Source: Alistipes sp. (GTDB taxonomy: Bacteria; Bacteroidota; Bacteroidia; Bacteroidales; Rikenellaceae). From it: a stretch of 26,008 nt of DNA. This document shows positions 1-7,311 of the stretch, piece by piece (within the stretch, counting starts at the first letter, position 1; each line of letters starts with the position of its first letter). Made by a program: the position numbers and the translations under genes. A model generated the notes under the pieces. That model was not told the DNA's origin, did not search any database, and saw only the letters and a program-made list of their open reading frames with translations. The DNA lies in assembly GCA_017559685.1 (NCBI GenBank), contig JAFYQY010000007.1, forward strand, positions 1 through 26,008, in the 5' to 3' direction.

Positions 1-31
1 AGCGAACTCTTACTTCTCTCATATTTTTTTA

Positions 32-135
32 GCTATTAGCCTTTGGCCTTTGGCCATTAGCTAAATGATAAATTAAAAATAAATAAAGATGAAAAATGGT
101 AAAAGCCAATGGCTAAAAGCTAATGGCTAATAGCC
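32..135. repeat. Imperfect long inverted repeat made of short GGCC/TTAGC units
   Basis: Two arms of about 32 bases (about 31-64 and 102-135) are imperfect reverse complements separated by about 38 AT-rich bases. The outermost 10 bp, GCTATTAGCC against GGCTAATAGC, match exactly, and further in most differences are single transitions. Each arm is itself built of short reiterated words (TTTGGCC twice on the left, TGGCTAA-like words on the right). The element lies immediately downstream of the nucleotidyltransferase stop codon, so on the minus strand it could act as a transcription terminator or as an mRNA 3' stem. It could also be a small interspersed repeat. The sequence shows the symmetry; the role is inferred. 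Confidence 0.6.
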
Positions 136-140
136 CTTTT

Positions 141-1058
141 TTACTCCCACAAATTGCGAGGATATACACCCTCCTCAATCAACTTCTCAATCTTAGCAAC
201 CAACATCGGCTTGTCCTCCTTGTAGGTTACGCCAAACCACTGCGATGTAGTCTCGAGAACCTTCAACTTAGCCTCGCCGCTGCTAACGAGTTTGTTAACC
301 ATCAACGGAATGAAGAACTCAGCCTTGAGGTTAGTCTTAACATCGTCAGATGCGAGGAAGTTCTTGAACTCTACCTCTGAGTGTGCGAAGTAGTCAGGGG
401 TGAAACCGAAGAAGTTCATCGAAACAGGAGTGTTCTCCTCGAGTGGCTCGTCGGTGCCGAGATCGTGGAATACGATAGTACCCTCAGCGTTACGCTCGAT
501 CTTTGTGCGCTCAACCATCGAAGTGAGATAGCGATTCTCGTCTACAGTACATACACCACGTGAAACAGTACCGTTGTCCGACAACGTCTTGTTTACTTCG
601 TAACCAACCATTGCGTACTGACCCTTTGTGCCATCGAGCTGTGCGAGATACTCGCCCATTACACGATATGCGTCAGTTCCGTAGAAGTCGTCAGCGTTGA
701 TAACTGCAAATGGCTCGTGAACTGCTGTAGCACCCTGCATAACTGCGTGGTTTGTGCCCCAAGGCTTCTCACGACCCTCTGGAACAGAGAAACCCTCTGG
801 CAGGTAGTCCAACTCCTGGAATACATAGTCAACAGCAATTTTACCGCCAAAGCGCTCAGGGGTGAAAATCTCCTTGAACTCCTTCTCAAAAGAGTGACGA
901 ATAACGAATACTACCTTACCAAATCCTGCACGGATTGCATCGTAAATCGAGTAGTCGATAATAGCCTCGTTGTTAGGGCCAACGCCGTCCATCTGCTTCA
1001 AAGAACCATAACGTGATCCCATACCTGCAGCAAGTACCAAAAGTGTAGGTTTTACCAT
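141..1058 (-). CDS. Nucleotidyltransferase family protein (sugar-1-phosphate NTP transferase type)
   Basis: The 305-residue protein has the GT-A-like nucleotidyltransferase fold expected of enzymes that join an NTP to a sugar 1-phosphate or a related phosphorylated group. The N-terminal nucleotide-binding signature is clear: LVLAAGMGSRYGSLKQ at about residues 7-22, matching the GxGxRxxxxK pattern. A metal-binding NADDFYG segment follows near residue 121. The C-terminal part (about 230-305) has no obvious acyltransferase left-handed helix, so this is not a bifunctional GlmU-type enzyme. It starts at an ATG preceded by a good Bacteroidota promoter and is transcribed alone in the window. Related Bacteroidota genes often sit beside a sugar kinase-like phosphotransferase, but that neighbour, if present, would be off the left edge. 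The exact substrate cannot be told from sequence. Confidence 0.85.
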   Translation of the reverse strand: MVKPTLLVLAAGMGSRYGSLKQMDGVGPNNEAIIDYSIYDAIRAGFGKVVFVIRHSFEKEFKEIFTPERFGGKIAVDYVFQELDYLPEGFSVPEGREKPWGTNHAVMQGATAVHEPFAVINADDFYGTDAYRVMGEYLAQLDGTKGQYAMVGYEVNKTLSDNGTVSRGVCTVDENRYLTSMVERTKIERNAEGTIVFHDLGTDEPLEENTPVSMNFFGFTPDYFAHSEVEFKNFLASDDVKTNLKAEFFIPLMVNKLVSSGEAKLKVLETTSQWFGVTYKEDKPMLVAKIEKLIEEGVYPRNLWE

Positions 1059-1106
1059 AATCTTAAAAGTTTTTATTGTTTATGAATTGTTAATGTATAT
1101 GCACAC

Positions 1107-1123
1107 TGAGTATAAAATACTCA
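1107..1123 (-). promoter_or_regulatory. Palindrome at the predicted transcription start of the nucleotidyltransferase
   Basis: TGAGTAT-AAA-ATACTCA is a perfect 7-bp inverted repeat with a 3-base centre. It lies immediately downstream of the minus-strand -7 box at 1124-1131, so the expected transcription start (about 1117) falls inside it. It could be an operator or a 5' mRNA hairpin. No regulator in the window is linked to it. Confidence 0.45.
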
Positions 1124-1154
1124 CAAAGATAGATACTTTTCACAAAAATGCAAA
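1124..1154 (-). promoter_or_regulatory. Bacteroidota-type promoter for the nucleotidyltransferase
   Basis: On the minus strand, TTTG at 1154-1151 is followed after 19 bases by TATCTTTG at 1131-1124, a full match to the Bacteroidota consensus TTTG-N19/21-TAnnTTTG. The ATG of the nucleotidyltransferase is about 65 bases downstream. The -33 element overlaps the T-rich tail of the upstream gene's terminator. Confidence 0.7.
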
Positions 1155-1160
1155 ATAAAA

Positions 1161-1184
1161 GAGAGAAAACCGAAATTTTCTCTC
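1161..1184 (-). terminator. Intrinsic terminator of the secreted phosphoesterase gene
   Basis: GAGAGAAAA / TTTTCTCTC forms a perfect 9-bp stem with a 6-base loop, 27 bases after the stop codon at 1212. On the minus strand it is followed by TTTTATTTT, giving the usual hairpin plus U-tract. Confidence 0.75.
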
Positions 1185-1211
1185 CTTAATTCGTCTTGTA
1201 GTTTAGTTTTG

Positions 1212-2843
1212 TTATTTAGCCTTGGTGTCGAACTCTGCCACGATATTTCCGAAAGCATCCTTTGCTACGACGTGAATAGTGGCTTCGGCGTCGGCTGGAA
1301 CATATCGCCAAATGTGGTAGCCTCGCTTCGGCTCTTGCCAATTAGCTTTGTAGAGTCGCTCGCCGACAGGAATCTCGCCAGCTTCGCTTCGATTGAGTGC
1401 ATTCCAATACCAATCTCGGTAGTTGAGGTCGTAGCATCGCTTTGTCGATTTACCCTTTCCGCCTGTGTTCTCTGTGAATTTGCAACTGTAAGCACCCCAG
1501 ATGTTTACGAGAATTGCGGGCTTGTCTTCGGCTGTCGCCTCGACCTTCTCGGTTTCGTATTTGCTCTTTGTGCCGGTGCGGGCTGTGATAGGGTAGTGCC
1601 ACTTGTGGTCGGCGTTGTCGTATACTCGGTATGTCAAGCCTTTGTTGTCGCCATAAGGCACGAGTGTGCGGCTTACTTTGCCATTCTTGAAAGTGTAGTC
1701 GGCGATGGTAGCAGGTGCACCTTCGCAGTTGTCGTAGGTGTACCAAGCGGTACCTGCAGCAGACGAGTGCATAAACTGATAAACCCAACGATTGTCAATC
1801 TTCTTTTTTACGATGTGCTCGGCGTGGTGGTGACCTACGAGACAGATAACCTCGTAGTTTGCAAATGTCTTCAAAAACTCCTCTGCGTACATCATATTGA
1901 ATTTGCCGCTATAGCCGAAAATGCCACAATGAGCTGCTACGATAATGCGATCAACTTTTGATGGGTCGAGAGCTGCAATATCCTTTTTGAGCCACTCGTT
2001 CTGATAGTTGCAAAGTCTTATCTGATAGCCCTTTACGGCGCCCTCTTTTGTGGTGGGTCCCGAGTCTTTTGTGAGGATAAACGAGTTGTCCAAAACCACA
2101 TAGTGCTCACGTCCGAGAGTGAATGAATAGTACTCAGGTCCCAAGTCTCGGTGGTAATCTGCACGTGACTGGTAGACGGTCTCGTCGTTGAAATATTCGC
2201 CCTTTGGAGCGTGGTTGTGGTCGTGGTTGCCGACTGCGTTAAAGATAGGAAAATTGACGTCGGTATCCTCCATATACATTTTCATCGAATAGCCTGTTGT
2301 GCGCCCCTTCCAACCTGGGCGAGAAGCTGTCTGAGTCATATCGCCCAATGAGAGTAGATAAACTCGGCCTTCGCACTGCGCAGCACGCTCTTTGAGTGCA
2401 GGAACAAGAGTTGAGAGATAGCGCTCACGGTCATCTTTGTGACTACGCTTGTTTACGCCACCGCAAACGTGCGAATCGGCGATTGTGAGCACCGAATAGA
2501 CGCTTTGATCAACCTTTGTGAGTTTGAAGTCGAACGACTGCTTCTTGGCCTTTGGATCAACTCGCTTGTAGAACTGTGGTGCATTGCCGATACGCTCAAC
2601 CTCATAGCCAGAAGGAATCGAAATGTGAACGAATTGGCAATGTGGATCCTTTACCTTTGTAGGCAAAGCATAAGCGCCTTTTGCGTCGGTTTTTGTGATG
2701 TTTACACCGTCGGTAACTACCACGCCTGCAATGCCTTTGCCCTCGCAAGTTACAGTTCCGGTTACGCTCTTTTTAGCTGCCGAAACACTCAGCACGCTTG
2801 CGCATACCATAAAGATTGAGATGATTAAACTTTTAGTCTTCAT
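1212..2843 (-). CDS. Secreted calcineurin-like metallophosphoesterase with N- and C-terminal accessory domains
   Basis: This 543-residue protein has a Sec signal peptide (residues 1-22, ending SVSA-A). A carboxypeptidase-regulatory-like beta domain of the MetallophosN type follows (about 26-110; VTGTVTCEGKGIAGVVV). The catalytic core carries all five metallophosphoesterase motifs: D123-S-H125, GD168, GN206-H-D208, H305 and GHHH 337-340. A C-terminal domain of about 150 residues matches the MetallophosC type. The core family binds two metal ions and cleaves phosphomonoesters or diesters; the substrate here is not known. With no lipobox cysteine, it is expected in the periplasm or secreted. It resembles the two larger phosphoesterases at 11346-16484, but it keeps the classical D-x-H in motif I where they have D-P-Q. 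It appears monocistronic, with its own promoter and terminator. Confidence 0.88.
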   Translation of the reverse strand: MKTKSLIISIFMVCASVLSVSAAKKSVTGTVTCEGKGIAGVVVTDGVNITKTDAKGAYALPTKVKDPHCQFVHISIPSGYEVERIGNAPQFYKRVDPKAKKQSFDFKLTKVDQSVYSVLTIADSHVCGGVNKRSHKDDRERYLSTLVPALKERAAQCEGRVYLLSLGDMTQTASRPGWKGRTTGYSMKMYMEDTDVNFPIFNAVGNHDHNHAPKGEYFNDETVYQSRADYHRDLGPEYYSFTLGREHYVVLDNSFILTKDSGPTTKEGAVKGYQIRLCNYQNEWLKKDIAALDPSKVDRIIVAAHCGIFGYSGKFNMMYAEEFLKTFANYEVICLVGHHHAEHIVKKKIDNRWVYQFMHSSAAGTAWYTYDNCEGAPATIADYTFKNGKVSRTLVPYGDNKGLTYRVYDNADHKWHYPITARTGTKSKYETEKVEATAEDKPAILVNIWGAYSCKFTENTGGKGKSTKRCYDLNYRDWYWNALNRSEAGEIPVGERLYKANWQEPKRGYHIWRYVPADAEATIHVVAKDAFGNIVAEFDTKAK

Positions 2844-2896
2844 ATCTGTTGGTTGTTTAATAGTAATTCTATCCTTTGATGGTGCAATTTATTTTA

Positions 2897-2904
2897 CAAA
2901 TGTA
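2897..2904 (-). promoter_or_regulatory. Candidate -7 box for the secreted phosphoesterase
   Basis: On the minus strand TACATTTG matches TAnnTTTG, about 54 bases upstream of the ATG at 2843. No convincing -33 TTTG is visible at the expected spacing, so only the -7 element is supported. Confidence 0.45.
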
Positions 2905-2977
2905 GCAACTTATTTCCAATAATGTGTAATAATTCCCAACTTTTAACTTTAAATTTTTAAATTTAACTTTTAATTCG

Positions 2978-2985
2978 TATCTTTA
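2978..2985 (+). promoter_or_regulatory. Candidate -7 box for the dxr-rseP-radA operon
   Basis: TATCTTTA differs by one base from TAnnTTTG and lies 26 bases before the ATG at 3011, in an AT-rich stretch. This is the only promoter-like site seen before the five-gene plus-strand run. Confidence 0.4.
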
Positions 2986-3010
2986 CCGAGTTAAACAGAT
3001 TTTTATTGAA

Positions 3011-3859
3011 ATGGGACTTTTTAAGCGCATAAATTCGTGGTTTGGCAACATTACCAACAAGCGTCATATCTCGGTGCAGAATAATGGCGAGGAGCGTTGG
3101 CGTGCCGACCTTTCGCCTATGATGCTTACAACGATATGTATTGCTGTCGTATCGCTTATCTTTGGCGTGCTTCTCATACTTGTTGCATACACTCCGCTGC
3201 TTGACGTTATGCCGGGTTACCGTACCCACGCAGGTCGCTCACGTGAGATGCTTATGCATAGTATTGTTCGTATCGACTCGTTGGAGCGCAAGATGAACGA
3301 AATGCTCACTTATAATGAGAATAGAATACTGGTGTTGAGCGGTAAGTCGCCGACTATGCAGTCGATTAAGACCGACTCATTGCAGCGCAATAAGAGCTTT
3401 GTCTCTCCGTCGAAAGAGGATTCGCTCCTCCGTCAAAAGATGGAGAACGACGAGCGCTACCGCCTTATTGGCTCGAGCCCGAATCGTATAATTCAGAACT
3501 CGCTGAATGCGCTCTCGCCGATGTATGGCATTGTGTCGGAGCGATTCAATTCGCAGAACCTTCTCGGTGTGCGTATCAATGGCGCTAAGGATGCTCAGGT
3601 GTCGGCCGTGGCAGATGGTGTGGTTGTTGTGAGCGAGTGGTCACCCGAGTCGGAGCACACAATCGTAATTCAGCACAAGGATAACTACCTTTCGGTATAT
3701 CGTCGCCTCTCGGCTGTATTTGTCGCAAAGGGAGGTCGTGTGCAAGGAGCACAGGCTATAGGTTATGCAGGAAGTGTTGCCGACGGACAATCTGTACTCG
3801 AATTTGAACTTTGGCGTGACGGTAAAGCCGTAAACCCAGAACTTTATATTATCTTCTAA
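3011..3859 (+). CDS. Membrane-anchored LytM/M23-like protein lacking zinc ligands
   Basis: The 282-residue protein has a short basic cytoplasmic N terminus, one membrane segment (about 38-62), a charged periplasmic stalk and a C-terminal LytM (M23) domain (about 168-281). In active M23 peptidases zinc is bound by HxGxD and by the HxH of an HLHFE motif. Here those places read LLGVRI (about 184-189) and VLEFE (262-266), and the usual Y-x-H is YRRL, so every expected ligand is replaced. The fold landmarks (VADGVVV, GYAGS, the VNPELYI end) remain. By analogy with EnvC/NlpD-type proteins it probably scaffolds or activates cell-wall hydrolysis rather than cutting peptidoglycan. Its TAA is followed directly by the dxr ATG, so the two are almost certainly cotranscribed. 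Confidence 0.82.
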   Translation: MGLFKRINSWFGNITNKRHISVQNNGEERWRADLSPMMLTTICIAVVSLIFGVLLILVAYTPLLDVMPGYRTHAGRSREMLMHSIVRIDSLERKMNEMLTYNENRILVLSGKSPTMQSIKTDSLQRNKSFVSPSKEDSLLRQKMENDERYRLIGSSPNRIIQNSLNALSPMYGIVSERFNSQNLLGVRINGAKDAQVSAVADGVVVVSEWSPESEHTIVIQHKDNYLSVYRRLSAVFVAKGGRVQGAQAIGYAGSVADGQSVLEFELWRDGKAVNPELYIIF

Positions 3860-5014
3860 ATGATGAAACAACGCCTTACAATACTTGGCTCAACAGGCTC
3901 GATAGGTGTTCAGACGCTCGATATCGTTCGTGAAAATCCCGACCGATTCGAAGTTGTAACCCTCACAGCGCATCGCAATTGGAAGCAACTTGCCGAGCAG
4001 GCTATCGCCTTCGATGTGAATACGGTGGTTATTGGCGACGAAAACTACTATAAACCTCTGTGCGAGGCTTTGGCCAACTATCCGATAAAGGTCTTTGCGG
4101 GCGAAGATTCGATTGCGGCTGTGGCTGGTGCTTCGAACTACGATACATTGGTAAACTCTTTGGTCGGATATGCTGGCTTGATACCTACAGCTCGAGCTAT
4201 CGAGACACACAAGCGCATAGCCCTTGCCAACAAGGAGACTTTGGTGGTGGGTGGTGCTACTATTATGCCTATGGCTATAGCAAATAAGGCTCCTATTTTG
4301 CCTATCGACTCGGAACATTCGGCTATATTCCAGTGCCTTATCGGTGAGCACTCGCCTTTGCGTCGTCTGATTATCACCTGTAGTGGTGGTGCGTTGCGCA
4401 ATGTTCCAAAGGAGCAGTTGGCCGACATAACAGCCGAACAGGCGTTGCGTCATCCTCGTTGGGATATGGGCGCAAAGATTACGATCGACTCGGCAACACT
4501 CGTAAATAAGGGCTTTGAAGTTATCGAGGCGCATTGGTTGTTTGGTACTCCAGCCGAGAAGATAGACGTTGTCGTACACCCAGAGTCGATTATCCACTCG
4601 ATGGTTGAGTTTGAGGATGGCTCAATAAAGGCGCAGATGGGCGAGCCCGATATGCGTACACCGATAAGTGTAGCCTTGATGTATCCCGAGCGTGCGATGC
4701 GAGACGTTCCGCCATTCGACTTTAGGCAATATTCGCAACTTACATTCCACGAGGTCGATCACGAGCGTTTCCCTGCGTTGGGCATTGCCTACGACTGCTT
4801 GCGACGTGGTGGCTCGGCGGTGGCTACGATGAATGGCGCAAATGAGGTGGCCGTTGCTTCGTTCCTTGCAGGAAGATGTCGCTATACCGATATTGTTAAG
4901 TCGATAGAGTATGCACTCGAGAAGGCGCAGTTCGTAGCAACTCCTTCGTTGTCGGAGTATGCCGAGATTGACGCCGAGTCGAGACGCTTGGCGTACGAGT
5001 ATCTGAAATTATAA
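3860..5014 (+). CDS. dxr: 1-deoxy-D-xylulose 5-phosphate reductoisomerase
   Basis: Dxr (IspC) catalyses the first committed step of the methylerythritol phosphate pathway, converting DXP to MEP with NADPH and a divalent metal in the cytoplasm. The N terminus carries the dinucleotide-binding loop GSTGSIG (about 9-15). Further on are the conserved LANKETLVVGG, the metal-binding segment PIDSEHSAIFQCL and the CSGGALR loop, followed by a typical C-terminal helical domain. At 384 residues it is close to family length (about 390-400). It begins immediately after the stop codon of the LytM-like gene and is followed 12 bases later by the DUF5715 gene. The presence of dxr indicates isoprenoid synthesis by the MEP route, as usual in Bacteroidales. 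Confidence 0.97.
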   Translation: MMKQRLTILGSTGSIGVQTLDIVRENPDRFEVVTLTAHRNWKQLAEQAIAFDVNTVVIGDENYYKPLCEALANYPIKVFAGEDSIAAVAGASNYDTLVNSLVGYAGLIPTARAIETHKRIALANKETLVVGGATIMPMAIANKAPILPIDSEHSAIFQCLIGEHSPLRRLIITCSGGALRNVPKEQLADITAEQALRHPRWDMGAKITIDSATLVNKGFEVIEAHWLFGTPAEKIDVVVHPESIIHSMVEFEDGSIKAQMGEPDMRTPISVALMYPERAMRDVPPFDFRQYSQLTFHEVDHERFPALGIAYDCLRRGGSAVATMNGANEVAVASFLAGRCRYTDIVKSIEYALEKAQFVATPSLSEYAEIDAESRRLAYEYLKL

Positions 5015-5026
5015 GTTAGTGAAGTA

Positions 5027-5935
5027 ATGAGTGGCCAGGAACCAAAAGATAGTCAGGTAAAAACCTTTAAGAGAGTATTCAATCTTATAACCTTAGTATG
5101 TTTAGGAGCGTTCTTCTGGGCAATGTGTAGCGCCTACCGGCGCTTGGATATACACTTGATACTTTGGATACTCATCTATGCGTTGTTTGCCGTATACTTT
5201 GTGATGGTAGTCAAAGCAGTTCGCAAGCGAAGCGGTGTAAATAGGTTTTTTACTCACGTCTTTACTTTGCATTTGACACCTCTTTGCATCGCAATACTAC
5301 TGTTTGTAAATCTTCCAGAAGCTAAATCTTTGGAATGTCCGAAAACTGTGCAGAAAGGTGAAATTTCGGCATCATACAAACCGCTATCGGGTAGACCTCG
5401 TGACTATGAGCGACATTTCAACGATATGCAGGATAAGCAGAAGGCTGCAGCCGTAGCAAATGGACTTGAGACCTTCGAGTCGAGAGCCGAGATTGAGGGA
5501 AAGTATTCGCAGTTGCAATCGTCGAAGAGACTAAAGAAGATAGAGACTAATGCAAACTACGTTGTGCGTGACTTGACCTACTCGTCGCCATACGTTGTGC
5601 CAAAGATGGCAAAGTTGCTTGACGATATCGCAGCTTCGCTCCAAGCAAAGACACAGTCGAGTGCGAGATTTGTGGTAACGAGTGTTCTCCGCACCAACGA
5701 GGATATTGCAAAGCTGAAGCGTGTGAATGGCAACGCATCGTCCGATTCTTGCCACTGCAATGCCACTACGGTCGATATCTCGTATGTCCGTTTTGGTCAG
5801 GATGGAGATAACGAGCAGGAAAACTACCAATTGCGCTTGGCTTTGGCTCAAACACTGCACGAACTTCGTAATGAGGGACGCTGCTATGTTAAGATTGAAC
5901 GCAAGCAATATTGTTACCACATAACCGTTAGATAG
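5027..5935 (+). CDS. DUF5715-type membrane protein with M15 peptidase-like motif
   Basis: The 302-residue protein has three hydrophobic stretches in its first third (about 18-36, 43-64 and 80-97) and a soluble C-terminal domain of about 200 residues. I assign it to the DUF5715 family from its position between dxr and rseP and its overall appearance. The segment S241-x-H243-xx-A-x-T-x-D250 has the spacing of the M15 D-Ala-D-Ala/L-Ala-D-Glu peptidase motif SxHxxGxAxD. An upstream R222 (SVLRTNED) sits where M15 enzymes have SGYR, and H298 near the C terminus could supply the last zinc ligand. A peptidoglycan-related hydrolase fold is therefore plausible, and its LytM-like neighbour fits that. 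No activity can be claimed. The SCHCN cysteines at the motif are unusual. Confidence 0.7.
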   Translation: MSGQEPKDSQVKTFKRVFNLITLVCLGAFFWAMCSAYRRLDIHLILWILIYALFAVYFVMVVKAVRKRSGVNRFFTHVFTLHLTPLCIAILLFVNLPEAKSLECPKTVQKGEISASYKPLSGRPRDYERHFNDMQDKQKAAAVANGLETFESRAEIEGKYSQLQSSKRLKKIETNANYVVRDLTYSSPYVVPKMAKLLDDIAASLQAKTQSSARFVVTSVLRTNEDIAKLKRVNGNASSDSCHCNATTVDISYVRFGQDGDNEQENYQLRLALAQTLHELRNEGRCYVKIERKQYCYHITVR

Positions 5936-5957
5936 GAAAATATAATAACAGACTGAT

Positions 5958-7301
5958 ATGGATATTTTAATTAAGGTTTTACAATTTTTTATGAGCCTCA
6001 CCCTCTTGGTGGCGGTTCACGAGTTTGGCCACTTCATTGTGGCAAGAATCTTCAAGATTCGTGTCGAGAAGTTCTATATCTTCTTCGATTGGGGCTTCTC
6101 GCTCTGGAAGAAGAAGTGGGGCGACACAGAGTATGGCTTGGGTTGGTTGCCTCTCGGTGGCTACTGCAAGATTGCAGGTATGGTCGATGAGAGTATGGAT
6201 AAGGAGCAGTTGGCTTCGGCTCCACAACCGTGGGAGTATCGTGCAAAACCCGCTTGGCAGCGCTTCTTTGTGCTTGTAGCTGGTGTTACGATGAATGTTG
6301 TGTTGGCATTCTTCATCTACTGCGGTATTTCGTTCGCTTACGGCTCTCAGTACGCATCTAACGAGGAGTTGGTGTATGGCTATGAATTTAGCGAGAGTGC
6401 CGAGCAACTCGGTTTCCAGGATGGTGACCGCATCGTCTCGATTGGTGGCGATAAGATTGCCGACGTGAGAGAGATTTACGAGAAGATTCTCTTTGTTGAG
6501 GATAATTGCGAGGTTGAGGTTCTCCGCAATGGCGTAGCACACAAGTTTGTAATCGACAACGATCTCCACAATACCGTACGTAAGGAAGATAAGACCTTCA
6601 AGGAGGGTAAGTTCTATATGCCGTTGCATCCGTTCGTTATCGATAGCATTGCATCGGAGAGCGCTGCTTTGGCGGGTCTTCAGCAGGGCGACCGCATAAT
6701 TGGTGTGGGCGATAAGATGATACCTCACTTTGGCAACTATGCCGAGCAACTTGCCTTGTTGAAGGGCTCGAATGCCGAGCTGAAGGTAGTGCGAGGTGCT
6801 GATACTCTCGCTTTGATTGTCCCTGTAAATGCCGAGGGCAAGTTGGGCGTTTTTGCTAAGGAGTTTACTCTTAGCAATCTCACAAGCATTCACTCGAAGG
6901 AGTATGGCTTCTTCGAGTCGTTTGCTGCAGGTGCTCGCCTGACTGCAAGCCGAATAAAGAGCTATTGGACACAACTCGTAAATATCGTAAAGCCCGATTC
7001 GGGACTCTACAAAGAGGTGGGTGGTTTTATCGCTATTGGCAATATCTTCCCAGCAGAGTGGGATTGGTATCAGTTCTGGTCGATGACTGCGTTCCTTTCG
7101 ATTATCCTTGCTGTGATGAATATCATCCCTATTCCAGGTCTCGATGGAGGACATATGCTCTTTACTTTGTGGGAGATGATCACTCGCCGCAAGGTTAGCG
7201 AGAAGGTGCTTACGATTGCTCAATATATCGGTATGGGCTTGATTTTAGCGTTGGTACTCTTTGCTAACGGCAACGATATTTACAAACTGTTTGTAAACTA
7301 A
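5958..7301 (+). CDS. rseP: Site-2 intramembrane zinc protease
   Basis: RseP-family proteases cut membrane-spanning anti-sigma factors and signal peptide remnants inside the inner membrane. The HExxH zinc motif is at residues 21-25 (HEFGH) in the first membrane segment. The third ligand motif is the MNIIPIPGLDGGH segment at about 387-399. Two PDZ-like regions lie between them (around GFQDGDRIVSIGG and GLQQGDRIIGVGD). Membrane helices are visible around residues 8-28, 95-115, 375-395 and 425-442. The length of 447 matches the Bacteroidales form. It sits 22 bases after the DUF5715 gene and just before radA, in a run of envelope-linked genes. Confidence 0.95.
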   Translation: MDILIKVLQFFMSLTLLVAVHEFGHFIVARIFKIRVEKFYIFFDWGFSLWKKKWGDTEYGLGWLPLGGYCKIAGMVDESMDKEQLASAPQPWEYRAKPAWQRFFVLVAGVTMNVVLAFFIYCGISFAYGSQYASNEELVYGYEFSESAEQLGFQDGDRIVSIGGDKIADVREIYEKILFVEDNCEVEVLRNGVAHKFVIDNDLHNTVRKEDKTFKEGKFYMPLHPFVIDSIASESAALAGLQQGDRIIGVGDKMIPHFGNYAEQLALLKGSNAELKVVRGADTLALIVPVNAEGKLGVFAKEFTLSNLTSIHSKEYGFFESFAAGARLTASRIKSYWTQLVNIVKPDSGLYKEVGGFIAIGNIFPAEWDWYQFWSMTAFLSIILAVMNIIPIPGLDGGHMLFTLWEMITRRKVSEKVLTIAQYIGMGLILALVLFANGNDIYKLFVN

Positions 7302-7311
7302 TTTGACTATT

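Noticed and set aside
1..22. Possible start of another minus-strand gene (ATG at 22 reading MREVRVR)
   Set aside because: Only seven codons are visible before the window edge, too few to support a gene call.
1209..1961. A 250-codon plus-strand open frame
   Set aside because: It lies wholly opposite the secreted phosphoesterase, has no recognisable domain, and its Cys/Val-rich composition is what the reverse complement of that gene would give.
5979..7223. A 414-codon minus-strand open frame opposite rseP
   Set aside because: rseP carries all its catalytic motifs on the other strand, and the antisense frame shows no family features.
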